56,325 nt of DNA. Origin: JADJWR01 sp964509545. GTDB taxonomy: Bacteria; Pseudomonadota; Gammaproteobacteria; Burkholderiales; Burkholderiaceae_F. The position numbers and the translations under genes were made by a program. The DNA lies in the NCBI GenBank assembly GCA_964509545.1, contig CAZDXQ010000021.1:1-56325 (forward strand), in the 5' to 3' direction. This document shows, piece after piece, positions 42,594-51,414 of this stretch. Numbering within the stretch: position 1 is the stretch's first letter; every line of letters begins with the position of its first letter. A model generated the notes under the pieces. The model was not told the DNA's origin and did not search any database. It worked only from the letters and a program-made list of their open reading frames with translations.

Positions 42594-43892
42594 ATGAGCG
42601 ATCACGCCTACGGAATCGAGACCCTCTGCCTGCACGCCGGCCAGTTGCCCGATCCGGTGACCGGCAGCCGCGCCGCGCCGATCTACCAGACGACGAGCTA
42701 CGTTTTCGACAGCGCCGACCATGCGGCGAGCCTATTTAACCTGCAGACCTTCGGCAACGTCTACTCGCGGATCAGCAACCCGACGGTGGCGATGCTCGAG
42801 GAGCGCATCGCGGCGCTGGAAAATGGCCGCGCCGCGCTGTGCGTGGCCAGCGGCATGGCGGCGCAGATGACCGCGATCGACACGATCGCAGGCCCCGGCG
42901 ACCACATCGTCGCCTCAAGCTTGCTCTACGGCGGCACGTATTCGCAGTTCGACGTCACCTTGCGCCGCCGCGGCATCGAGATCACATTCGTCGACCCGGA
43001 CGCGCCGGAGAACTTCCGCCGCGCGCTGCGCGGCAATACCAAACTCGTCTACGGCGAGACTCTCGGCAATCCGAAGATCAACGTCTTCGACATCGAGGCC
43101 GTGGCAACGATCGCGCACGACCACGGCGTGCCGCTGATGATCGACAACACGATGGCCTCGCCGTACCTCACCCGGCCGTTCGACCACGGCGCCGACATCG
43201 TCGTGCACTCGGTCACCAAGTACCTCGGCGGCCACGGCACCACGCTCGGCGGAGCGATCGTCGAAAGCGGCAGGTTCGACTGGGGCAACGGCAAGTTCGC
43301 CGACATGGTGCTGCCGTCGAAGGGCTATCACGGCGTCAAGTTCTGGGAGACCTTCGGCGACTTCGCCTACACGATGAAGGCGCGCATGGAGGTGCTGCGC
43401 ATCAATGGCGCGGCGCTCGCGCCACTTTCAGCGTTCCTGCTTCTGCAGGGCGTGGAAACGCTGCACCTGCGCATGGAGCGGCACTGCACCAATGCCCGCC
43501 GCGTGGCCGAGTACCTTGCCGCGCATCCGCAGGTCTCATGGGTGAACTGGCCGGGGCTGAAGTCGAGCCCGTACTACCCGCTGGCGAAGAAGTACCTGCG
43601 GGCGGTGGACGGCGAGCCTGGCGCCGCCGGTGTGTTGACCTTCGGCATCAAGGGCGGCGCAGCGGCCGGCGAGAAGTTCATCGACAACGTGCAGTTCCTG
43701 TCGCACCTGGCCAATATCGGCGACGCCAAGTCGCTGGTGATCCACCCGGCGTCGACAACGCACCGGCAGCTTTCCGAGGAAGATCAGCTGAAGGCTGGCG
43801 TTTCGCCCGACATGATCCGGTTGTCGGTCGGCCTCGAATCGATCGACGACATTCTCTGGGATCTCGATCAGGCGCTGCGCAAGGCCGGTTGA
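42594..43892 (+). CDS. metY: O-acetylhomoserine sulfhydrylase (MetY)
   Basis: A PLP enzyme that makes homocysteine from O-acetylhomoserine and sulfide. The 432-residue protein has the Cys/Met metabolism signature, with the PLP Lys in HSVTKYLGGHG near residue 209 and the phosphate-binding SGMAAQ near 86. The length fits the MetY type rather than cystathionine gamma-synthase (about 385). It has GGAG eight bases before its ATG. The last 25 bases overlap the end of the convergent racemase gene. The related enzyme O-succinylhomoserine sulfhydrylase is less likely on length. Confidence 0.93.
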   Translation: MSDHAYGIETLCLHAGQLPDPVTGSRAAPIYQTTSYVFDSADHAASLFNLQTFGNVYSRISNPTVAMLEERIAALENGRAALCVASGMAAQMTAIDTIAGPGDHIVASSLLYGGTYSQFDVTLRRRGIEITFVDPDAPENFRRALRGNTKLVYGETLGNPKINVFDIEAVATIAHDHGVPLMIDNTMASPYLTRPFDHGADIVVHSVTKYLGGHGTTLGGAIVESGRFDWGNGKFADMVLPSKGYHGVKFWETFGDFAYTMKARMEVLRINGAALAPLSAFLLLQGVETLHLRMERHCTNARRVAEYLAAHPQVSWVNWPGLKSSPYYPLAKKYLRAVDGEPGAAGVLTFGIKGGAAAGEKFIDNVQFLSHLANIGDAKSLVIHPASTTHRQLSEEDQLKAGVSPDMIRLSVGLESIDDILWDLDQALRKAG

Positions 43893-44599
43893 CCGGCCGC
43901 CGGCTGCGCCGCGCCGCGCCAGTGCGCGACGCAGGCCCTGGCCAGCGCCCGGTTCGAGTCGATGCACCGGGCGCGCAGCGGCGAGCGGATCGCATCGAGC
44001 GCCACCGGCGTCTCGGTGCAGGCCAGAATGACCGCGGCGGCGCCGCGCTCGAGCAGCGCCTGCATCGCCGGCGCGAGGCGCTCGCCGGCCCGCCGCGCAT
44101 CGCCGTCCTTGACCAGCCGGATCGCCGGCAGGATCGACTGCGCCAGTTCACTTCCGGTCGGCAGCAGCGGCCGGTAACTGCGCGAGGTCAGTGGCTGCTC
44201 GAAGATTCTTGCCGCCAGCGTCGCCCTTGTGGCCACCACACCGACAGCGCTACCTGTTGCGGCAATTTCGGCCGCCGCCGCGCAACTCGCCTCGACGATG
44301 CTGATGAACGGCACCGCGCAGTCACGAACCAGATCGTCGTACCAGAAATGAGCCGTGTTGCACGGCATGGCGAGCACGGTCGCGCCGGCGCCGAGCAGCC
44401 GGTCGCGGATCGAACGCAACGCCGGCAGCGGCGAGGCGCCATCGCCCAGGATCGCCGCGGTGCGGCTCGGCAGGCGCGGGTCGGAGACGACGAGCGTCGG
44501 AACATGCTCCTCTTCGCTCGCCACCGGCGTCTCCTCGAGCAGCTTGGCGAGGAAATCCACCGTGGCCAGCGGCCCCATGCCGCCGATGATGCCGAGCAT
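43868..44599 (-). CDS. Aspartate/glutamate racemase family protein
   Basis: The 243-residue enzyme belongs to the Asp/Glu racemase superfamily. Both catalytic cysteines are present: MPCNTAH near residue 79 and LACTETP near 193, with the N-terminal IIGGMGPLATVDF typical of aspartate racemase. The substrate is not fixed by sequence alone. It follows the D-cysteine desulfhydrase-like gene by 18 bases on the same strand, which points to D-amino acid metabolism. Confidence 0.9.
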   Translation of the reverse strand: MLGIIGGMGPLATVDFLAKLLEETPVASEEEHVPTLVVSDPRLPSRTAAILGDGASPLPALRSIRDRLLGAGATVLAMPCNTAHFWYDDLVRDCAVPFISIVEASCAAAAEIAATGSAVGVVATRATLAARIFEQPLTSRSYRPLLPTGSELAQSILPAIRLVKDGDARRAGERLAPAMQALLERGAAAVILACTETPVALDAIRSPLRARCIDSNRALARACVAHWRGAAQPAAGQPALRSA

Positions 44600-44617
44600 C
44601 TCTCGGTTCCCCCGGGG

Positions 44618-45619
44618 CTACGCCGCCCCGAAGGCGTGCAGGTAGCCGTACAGGCCGACGGCGCCGCCGGTGTGCAGGAAAACGACCTTCTGTCCCTTGC
44701 GGAAATGGCCCCTGCGGATCAGGTCGATCAGTCCGGCCATCGCCTTGCCCGAATACACCGGGTCGAGCAGGATGCCTTCGGCGCGGGCGACCATCGTTAC
44801 GGCCTCGATCATCGCCGGTGTTGGCACGCCGTAGCCGGCACCGACGTAATCGCAGTTGGCGACCACCGTTTCACGCGCCACCGCACCGGCCACGCCGAGC
44901 AGTTCCGCTGTCTGCGCCGCAAGTTGATAAACCTTTTCCTCCTGCGCCGGCCTCGCCGCGCGCACGCCGATGCCGAGCACCGGGATGCCGGCGCGTGCAC
45001 CCTCGAGACCGGCGACGAGCCCGGCCTGCGTGCCGGCACTGCCGGTGGCGGTGACGAGCGCGTCGATGGCCAACCCGGCGTTGTTGGCCTGATCGACGAG
45101 TTCGAGCGCGCAGGTCACGTAGCCGAGCGCGCCGATCGCATTCGATCCGCCGCCGGGAATCACATAAGGCTTGCGTCCTTCGCCGCGCAACCGCCCGGCG
45201 AGCTGCGCCATGGCCGCGTCCATGTCGGTGCCGCCAGGCACTTCGGACAGACGTGCGTCGAACAGACGGTCGAGGAATACATTGCCAGAGTTGCGGTAGT
45301 CGCCATGCCGGTAGCCGGTCCGGTCTTCGAGGATCAGGTGACACTGCAGTCCGAGCCTGGCCGCGATCGCCGCTGTCTGCCGGGCGTGGTTCGACTGCGT
45401 GGCGCCCTGGGTGATCACCGTGTCCGCACCCTGCGCCAGCGCATCGGCCATCAGGTACTCGAGCTTGCGCGTCTTGTTGCCGCCGGTGGCGAGCCCGGTG
45501 CAGTCATCTCGCTTGATCCACAGTTCGGGGCCGCCGAGCATCTCGCTGAGCCGCCGCAGCGGCTCCAGCGGCGTCGGTGCGTGGGCGATGCGCAACCGGG
45601 CGAAGCGGGCGAGTTTCAT
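44618..45619 (-). CDS. dcyD: D-cysteine desulfhydrase family PLP enzyme
   Basis: The 333-residue protein belongs to the ACC deaminase/D-cysteine desulfhydrase branch of fold II PLP enzymes. The PLP Lys is in TGGNKTRKLEYL near residue 49 and the substrate loop is TQGATQSNHARQTAA near 73. D-cysteine desulfhydrase releases pyruvate, sulfide and ammonia. L-cysteate sulfo-lyase (CuyA) has the same signature and cannot be excluded. The ATG has GGGAGG upstream. With a racemase after it and metY facing it, a role in sulfur recycling is plausible. Confidence 0.88.
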   Translation of the reverse strand: MKLARFARLRIAHAPTPLEPLRRLSEMLGGPELWIKRDDCTGLATGGNKTRKLEYLMADALAQGADTVITQGATQSNHARQTAAIAARLGLQCHLILEDRTGYRHGDYRNSGNVFLDRLFDARLSEVPGGTDMDAAMAQLAGRLRGEGRKPYVIPGGGSNAIGALGYVTCALELVDQANNAGLAIDALVTATGSAGTQAGLVAGLEGARAGIPVLGIGVRAARPAQEEKVYQLAAQTAELLGVAGAVARETVVANCDYVGAGYGVPTPAMIEAVTMVARAEGILLDPVYSGKAMAGLIDLIRRGHFRKGQKVVFLHTGGAVGLYGYLHAFGAA

Positions 45620-45719
45620 CGTTGCAGGACCTCCCTCAGAAGCAGTGGCCAGCCAGCGCCGACAGCGGGCTGCTGCCAGGCCGCGGCGCTGTTTGTCGGC
45701 CGATTATGCGGCGCGCACT

Positions 45720-48700
45720 TCAGGACTGCGCCGCGGCCCCCGCAGCCAGCGCCGCCTCGACCGCCGCGCGCAGTTGTTCCGCCTCGACCGGTTTGTGCAG
45801 GACGGCGTCCAGGCCGAGCTCGCGCGCTGCCGCCAGGCTGCGCTCGTCGACGAAGCCGCTGACGAGCAGGATCGGCACCCTTCGTCGCGCGCGCAGCCGC
45901 GCCGCCAGTTCGAGACCCGAGCACTGCGGCATCGCCAGGTCGGTGACCACCAGATCGTAGGCGTCCGGCGCCGCCTCGAATGCCGCCTGCGCCGCCTCGG
46001 CGTGCGTGTGCGCATCGACCTGCAGGCCCCAAAGGCACATCATCTCGCGCATCGCCCCGAGCACGGCCGGCTCGTCGTCGATCACCAGTGCCCGCCCCTG
46101 CAGCCGCCGGCGTCGCCGCCCGGACGTGGCGGGCGCGGGCGCCTGCGCCGGCGCCGCGCTCGCCGGCCAAAGGACGCGGAAGACCGCGCCGACGCCGGGC
46201 ATGTTGTCGACGAGAACATGCCCGCCGTGCTCGTGCGCAATGCCGTGCACCATCGACAGCCCCATTCCGGAACCCTTGCCGGGCGCCTTGGTGGTGAAGA
46301 ACGGGTCGAAGATGCGGTCGAGCACCTGCGGCGGGATGCCACCGCCACGATCAGCCACAGCCAGTTCGACGTAGTCGCCCGCCAGCGTGTGCCGGCAGCT
46401 GGAGCAACTCGACCCGGCGACCTGGCACAGGCGAACGGTGATGCGGATCTCGCCGACGCCGGCCATCGCGTCACGGGCGTTGATGACGAGGTTCAGCAGC
46501 ACCTGGTGCGCCTGTACCTCGTCGGTCCACGCCGGCGGTGTCTGCGGCGCGCAGTCGAGGGTGAGCTGCAGCGTCGACGGCAGCGACGCGCGCAGCATCG
46601 GCAGCGCGTCGTGCGCCAGCGCCGCGAGGTCGAGCGCGCGCGGCTCGCCGCGTCCACCGCGCGAAAAGGTGAGCATCTGCTGGATCAGGTCGCGGGCGCG
46701 ACGGCACGACGCCAGCGCCTGACCCAGGTATTCGACGGCCTTGGCATCGCCGTCGTTGGCGGCCCGTTCCTCGGCGAGGACGACGTAGCCCATCACGCTC
46801 GCCAGGATGTTGTTGAAATCGTGCGCGATGCCGCCGGTGAGCTGGCCGATCGCCTCCATCTTCTGCGCCTGCCGCAACTGCGTCTCGAGGCGGCGGCTTT
46901 CGCGTTCGGCACGACGCTCGGCCGTGACGTCGCGCGCGATGGCCAGCACGTGCGGCCGGCCCTGGTACTGCATCGGCACCGCGCGCACCTCGACTTCGCG
47001 CCTGACGCCGTCGGCACTGACCGTCTGCACCTCGAGCTTGCCGGGGCGGCCGGCCAGCGCGCTGCGCAGCATCTCCTCCGCCGCGTCGCGTTCCGGCGCG
47101 ATGACGAATGCCGGATGCACGCGGCCGACGATTTCTTCCCGCGGCCGCTGGACCAGCGCCAGGAACGCCGGATTGACGTCGACCACGCGCAGATGCTCGT
47201 CGCGCAGCACCATCGCATCGGCGGAGGCGCTGAAGATCGCACGGTACTGCTCCTCGCTCGCCCGCAGCCGCTCCTCGGCGCGCTTGCGTTCGGTGATGTC
47301 GCGGGCGATGCCCAGCACGTGCGGCTGGCCGCGGTGCTGGAACGGGATGGTGCGCACCTCGAGGTCGAAGGCGCTGCCGTCGGAACGGAACCCCGTCGAT
47401 TGCACTTCGACGACCTCGCCGGCCAGCGCACGGCGCACCAGCGCCAGCCGCTCGGCGCGGAAATCCGGCGGCACCAGGTCGGCTATTCCCTTGCCGACGA
47501 CTTCGGCACGCCGCCGGCCATACATGCGTTCGTAGGCTGGATTGACGTCGACCACCTGGCACTGCGCGTCGAGCAGTTGCAGCGAGTCGGTGGCGACCTC
47601 GAAGATCGAGCGGTACTGCTCCTCGCTGGCGCGCAGCGCCGCCTCCGCGGCCTTGCGCTCGGTGATGTCTCTTGCGATGGCCAGTACGTGCGGCTCGCCC
47701 CGATGGCGGAACGGGATCGCGTGGACCTCGGTCAGGATCCGTCCGCCGTCCTTGCGGACCGCCTCCAGTTCGGCGCGGCAGGTCTCGCCCGCCAGCGCGC
47801 GCCGGACCAGTTCGTAGCGCGGCCGCGCGTATTCCGCCGGGTATTGCAGGTGTTCGTAGCCCCGGCCGATCACCTCCGCGCGCGACCAGCCATAGGTTCT
47901 CTCGTAGGCGGGGTTGACGTCGACCCGGCGGTAGTTGCCGTCCCAAAGAACCAGCGCGTCGGCCGACGCGTTGAAGATGGCCCGGTACTGCTCCTCGCTG
48001 GCACGCAGCGCCGCCTCGGCCGCCCGGCGTTCGGTGATGTCACGTGCGATCGCCAGCACATGCGGTTTGCCGACATGCGTGATCGGCAGGTAGCGCAGCT
48101 CGACGAAGAAGGACTGTCCGCTCTTGCCGATGGTCTCCGTTTCAAGCACGCCTTCGCGGCCCTCGAGCGCGGCGCGGATGCAGGCGACGCGCCTGGCGAC
48201 CTCGTCCGCCGCCATCCGGCTGTCGAGCGTGGCGCCGAGCACTTCCTCGCGCGAGAAGCCGTACATCTCGGTAAACGCGCGATTGACGTCGACGATGCGG
48301 ATGTCCTCGTTCCACAGCACCACCGCGTCGGCCGAGCCGTCGAAGATGACGCGGTACTGCTCCTCGCGCAGCTTCAGCGCCGCTTCGGCCTGCTTGCGCT
48401 CGGTGATGTCGCGCGCGATCGCCAGCGCGTGCGGCTCGCCACGGTGCAGCACCGGGACCACGCGCCACTCGACCTCGAACAGCTCGCCGTCGCCGCGGTA
48501 GGACTGCGTCTGCAGCTCGCAGGTCTCGCCGGCCAGCGCCCGCCGGATCAGCCGCTGGCGGGTCTCGACATACTCCTTCGGGTAATGGGCCGGGTAACCG
48601 AAGCCGACGACGTCTTCGCGGCGCTGCCTGTAGATCCGCAGGTAGGCCGGATTCACGTCGACCACCCGCAGCTCCGAGTTCCACAGCACCAGCGCGTCGG

Positions 48701-50411
48701 CCGAGGCGTTGAAGATGCCGCGGTACTGCTCCTCGCTCGCCGCCAGCGCGCGCTCGGCCTGCCTGCGCTCGGTGACGTCGCGCGTCACGTACAGGACGTG
48801 CGGCCGCTCGTTCCAGCTCACGGGCATGCCGCGCACCTCGGCCTCGTACGGCGTGCCGTCCTTGCGCCGCGCCGCGAACTCGAAGCGCAGCTGCTCGCCG
48901 GCGAGCATGCGCTGGTGGGCGGCGCGCCACTGCCGGTTCTCCGCCTCGCCGACCGTCAGCAGGCGGTCGATGCCGATGGTCTCCTCGCGCGAGTAGCCGC
49001 TCATCGCCGTGTACGACGGGTTGACGTCGACGACGCGGAAGTCGGCGTCGCGCAGCACCATCGCGTCGGCCGAGGCGTTAAAAAGGCCCCGGTACAGCGC
49101 CTCGCTGTCGCGCAGCGCCTGATCGGTGCGCTTGCGCTCGGTGATGTCGCGCAGGAAGCCTACGTACAGCGGACCTTCGGGCGACTCGACCTGGGCGATC
49201 GCCATTTCGACCGGAAACTCGCCGCCGTCGGCGCGCATCGCCGCCATCTCGACGCGGCGGCCGACCATGCGGTGCGCGCCGCCGGCCTGCGCGCGGCGCA
49301 TGCCGGCGCGGTGCGCCTCGCGCAGCCGTGGCGGGATCAGCAGTTCGGCCATCTCGCAGCCGATCACGTCGGCGCGGCGGCGGCCGAAGGTGGCCTCGGC
49401 GGCGGGATTGAATTCGACCACCCGCCCCTCGGCATCGACGACGAGCACGCAGTCGAGCGCCGAGTCGACCGTCGCCCGCAGCCTCGCCTCGGACGCGCGC
49501 AGCGCCTGCTCGGCCATCTTGCGCTCGGTGATCTCGCGCGTCACCGCCAGGATACGCGGCACCCCGCCCAGCTGCACCGGCTGCAGCACCACCTCGTCCC
49601 AGTGCAGCGTGCCGTCCTTGTTGCGGCGGTGCCACTCGAAGCGCACCGTCCGGCCGCTCTTCGCCGCCTCGATGTGCCGGACCGCCTCGTCGAGCGTGTA
49701 CGGCGGCACGTTGCTGCTCAGTTCGGCCACCGACAGCCGCAGCATCTCCTCGCGCGTGTAACCGTAGACCTCGCCGGCGCGAGGATTGACGTCGACCAGG
49801 GCGCCGGTGTCCCAGTCATGGACGAACATCGCGTCCTGCGCCGCCTCGAAGATCGCCCGGTAGCTGGTCTCCGACACCTGCAGTGCCGCCGCCGCCCGCC
49901 GGCGCTGCAGCTCGGCGCCGGCGCGCACGGCGAAGATCTTCATCAGCGCTTCGGTCAGCTCCGGATCGGCGAGCGGCCGGCGGCCGAGGGCGACGATCAA
50001 CCCGATCTGCTCGTCGTTGTCATCGAACAGCGAATAGCCGGCGTAGGCGTCGAAGCCCTGCTCCGCGAACAGCGTCCCCGGCGCGAACTCGCCATGGACG
50101 CCGGCGGCGACCAGGCGCGAATCGCGGCCGACGATGTGGCGGCACGGCGAGTGCGCCACGTCGTAGTCGAAGTTCTGCAGGTGGCGGCCGTCGTACCACA
50201 CCGCCAGCGTGCGCATGCGGGTGCGGCCGGGATCGATGAACTCGCCGATCAGCGCCGCGTCGGTGCCGAGGATCGAGGCCAGCGACCGCACCAGGTCCTC
50301 GCAGACGCGGCCGGCGGAGGCGCCGGAGACGGCCAGCGCGGCGGCCATCGTGCGGTCGAGCACCTGCCGCAGCCGCTCATCGGCGGGGGGAGAACCGCGG
50401 GCGTCGTTCAT
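45720..50411 (-). CDS. Hybrid sensor histidine kinase with GAF, eight tandem PAS domains and a receiver
   Basis: The 1,563-residue protein has a GAF-like domain (about 15-170), then eight PAS-PAC units from about 180 to 1,165, each near 123 residues and ending in an RDITERK-type linker. Next come a HisKA domain with GGIAHDFNN (His near 1,195), a HATPase domain with FTTKAPGKGSGMGLS, and a C-terminal receiver (Asp in VVTDLAMP near 1,489, Lys in LHKPV near 1,538). There is no membrane segment or signal peptide, so it should be a cytoplasmic sensor. No HPt domain is present. PAS units 3-8 are especially alike. It lies 122 bases after the OmpR-type regulator. Confidence 0.92.
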   Translation of the reverse strand: MNDARGSPPADERLRQVLDRTMAAALAVSGASAGRVCEDLVRSLASILGTDAALIGEFIDPGRTRMRTLAVWYDGRHLQNFDYDVAHSPCRHIVGRDSRLVAAGVHGEFAPGTLFAEQGFDAYAGYSLFDDNDEQIGLIVALGRRPLADPELTEALMKIFAVRAGAELQRRRAAAALQVSETSYRAIFEAAQDAMFVHDWDTGALVDVNPRAGEVYGYTREEMLRLSVAELSSNVPPYTLDEAVRHIEAAKSGRTVRFEWHRRNKDGTLHWDEVVLQPVQLGGVPRILAVTREITERKMAEQALRASEARLRATVDSALDCVLVVDAEGRVVEFNPAAEATFGRRRADVIGCEMAELLIPPRLREAHRAGMRRAQAGGAHRMVGRRVEMAAMRADGGEFPVEMAIAQVESPEGPLYVGFLRDITERKRTDQALRDSEALYRGLFNASADAMVLRDADFRVVDVNPSYTAMSGYSREETIGIDRLLTVGEAENRQWRAAHQRMLAGEQLRFEFAARRKDGTPYEAEVRGMPVSWNERPHVLYVTRDVTERRQAERALAASEEQYRGIFNASADALVLWNSELRVVDVNPAYLRIYRQRREDVVGFGYPAHYPKEYVETRQRLIRRALAGETCELQTQSYRGDGELFEVEWRVVPVLHRGEPHALAIARDITERKQAEAALKLREEQYRVIFDGSADAVVLWNEDIRIVDVNRAFTEMYGFSREEVLGATLDSRMAADEVARRVACIRAALEGREGVLETETIGKSGQSFFVELRYLPITHVGKPHVLAIARDITERRAAEAALRASEEQYRAIFNASADALVLWDGNYRRVDVNPAYERTYGWSRAEVIGRGYEHLQYPAEYARPRYELVRRALAGETCRAELEAVRKDGGRILTEVHAIPFRHRGEPHVLAIARDITERKAAEAALRASEEQYRSIFEVATDSLQLLDAQCQVVDVNPAYERMYGRRRAEVVGKGIADLVPPDFRAERLALVRRALAGEVVEVQSTGFRSDGSAFDLEVRTIPFQHRGQPHVLGIARDITERKRAEERLRASEEQYRAIFSASADAMVLRDEHLRVVDVNPAFLALVQRPREEIVGRVHPAFVIAPERDAAEEMLRSALAGRPGKLEVQTVSADGVRREVEVRAVPMQYQGRPHVLAIARDVTAERRAERESRRLETQLRQAQKMEAIGQLTGGIAHDFNNILASVMGYVVLAEERAANDGDAKAVEYLGQALASCRRARDLIQQMLTFSRGGRGEPRALDLAALAHDALPMLRASLPSTLQLTLDCAPQTPPAWTDEVQAHQVLLNLVINARDAMAGVGEIRITVRLCQVAGSSCSSCRHTLAGDYVELAVADRGGGIPPQVLDRIFDPFFTTKAPGKGSGMGLSMVHGIAHEHGGHVLVDNMPGVGAVFRVLWPASAAPAQAPAPATSGRRRRRLQGRALVIDDEPAVLGAMREMMCLWGLQVDAHTHAEAAQAAFEAAPDAYDLVVTDLAMPQCSGLELAARLRARRRVPILLVSGFVDERSLAAARELGLDAVLHKPVEAEQLRAAVEAALAAGAAAQS

Positions 50412-50497
50412 CGGCTTGTGCCGGCAGCGCCGGCGGTGGCTGGGTCGAAGCCAGTCTAGTCACGGCCGCCGCGGCGGGCGTGCACTGTTACGCAACT

Positions 50498-50527
50498 GAA
50501 ACACAGCGAAACACGGCGGATACCGCC
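50498..50527. promoter_or_regulatory. Tandem 10-bp repeats upstream of the hybrid kinase
   Basis: GAAACACAGC (50498-50507) is followed directly by GAAACACGGC (50508-50517) and a weaker third copy, GGATACCGCC (50518-50527). The array lies 87 bases before the kinase start and closely matches the array at 51301-51330. Tandem 10-bp half-sites are typical of OmpR/PhoB-type binding. Confidence 0.55.
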
Positions 50528-50533
50528 GCGATG

Positions 50534-51250
50534 TCAATCGACCGGCGGCACGAACATGTAGCCGGCGCCACGCACGGTGCGGATCGCCAGCGGGTTGTCC
50601 GGGTCGGCCTCGATCTTGCGCCGCAGCCGGGCGATGCGGATGTCGATCGAGCGGTCGAACGGCTCCCACTCGCGGTTGCGGGTCAGCGTCAGCAGGCGGT
50701 CGCGCGACAGCACGCGGTTGGGGTTGTCGACGAACGCCTTCAGCAGGTCGAACTCCATCGCCGTGATGGCGATGTCGGCGCCGTCGGCGCCGAAGAGCTG
50801 GCGCGAGTCGAGGTCGAGCGAACATCGGCCGATGCGCCGGCGGGCGCGCACCTGCGCCGCCGGAGCGGCCGCCGCAGCCGCGCCCTTCAGCCGCCGCAGC
50901 ACGCTCTTCAGCCGCGCCCGCAGCTCGCGCGGGTCGAACGGCTTGGCGATGTAGTCGTCGGCGCCGACCTCCAGCCCGACCACCCGGTCGACGACGCCGT
51001 CGGCGGCGGTGACCATGATGATGCCGACCGGATGCCGCTCGCGCAGCCAGCGCGCCAGTGACAGGCCGTCCTCGCCGGGCAGGCCGACATCGAGCAGCAC
51101 GACATCGGGAACGGCAAGCGCCAGCTTCTCGCGCATCTCGGCGCCGCCGGCTGCCGCGTCGACGTCGTAGTCGTGCCCGCCAAGGTATTCGACCAGCATG
51201 CGGCGGATGTCCGCATCGTCGTCGACCACCAGCACCTTCGCGATCGCCAC
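50534..51250 (-). CDS. OmpR-family response regulator
   Basis: The 238-residue regulator has a receiver domain (about 1-120: VVDDDADIR, phospho-acceptor in VVLLDVGLPGEDG near residue 52, Lys in YIAKPFDP near 102). A winged-helix DNA-binding domain follows (about 140-235, including FDRSIDIRIARLRRKIE and TVRGAGYMF). I start at the GTG at 51250 (VAIAKVLVVDD), with AGGAG nine bases before it. It is the probable partner of the downstream kinase. The tandem repeats and TATAAT just upstream suggest it controls its own promoter and the divergent genes. Confidence 0.93.
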   Translation of the reverse strand: MAIAKVLVVDDDADIRRMLVEYLGGHDYDVDAAAGGAEMREKLALAVPDVVLLDVGLPGEDGLSLARWLRERHPVGIIMVTAADGVVDRVVGLEVGADDYIAKPFDPRELRARLKSVLRRLKGAAAAAAPAAQVRARRRIGRCSLDLDSRQLFGADGADIAITAMEFDLLKAFVDNPNRVLSRDRLLTLTRNREWEPFDRSIDIRIARLRRKIEADPDNPLAIRTVRGAGYMFVPPVD

Positions 51251-51280
51251 GCCTCGTTCTCCTGCCGTCGATGCCGACCG

Positions 51281-51286
51281 ATTATA
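51281..51286 (-). promoter_or_regulatory. TATAAT -10 element of the OmpR-type regulator gene
   Basis: The minus strand reads a perfect TATAAT here, 30 bases before the GTG start. The position expected for a -35 (about 51304-51309) falls inside the tandem repeat array and reads CTGTGT, unlike the consensus. This is what an activator-dependent promoter would look like. Confidence 0.6.
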
Positions 51287-51300
51287 GGAACGGCGCCGCC

Positions 51301-51330
51301 GATACACAGCGATACACAGCGATGCGCGGC
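51301..51330. promoter_or_regulatory. Tandem 10-bp repeats between divergent promoters
   Basis: GATACACAGC occurs twice in a row (51301-51320), followed by a degenerate third copy, GATGCGCGGC. The array overlaps the -35 zone of the regulator gene on one side and lies 85 bases before the DUF1127 gene on the other. It is the likely binding site of the OmpR-type regulator. Confidence 0.6.
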
Positions 51331-51414
51331 TGAAAGCGGTGCGCTACAGCGGCTGCCTACAGTGCCTCTCCATCGAAGCCCGCCGGCGGTCGGCGGGACA
51401 ACCGGAGAGACGAG

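Noticed and set aside
46900..49880. A CRISPR-like or satellite repeat array
   Set aside because: The repeats are about 370 bases long, diverged and in frame; they are the DNA of tandem PAS domains.
45399..50459. A 1,686-codon open reading frame on the plus strand opposite the hybrid kinase gene
   Set aside because: It is antisense to a kinase with intact domains. Its product is a run of Arg, Ala, Val and Asp-rich repeats without any fold, as expected from the opposite strand of GC-rich coding DNA.
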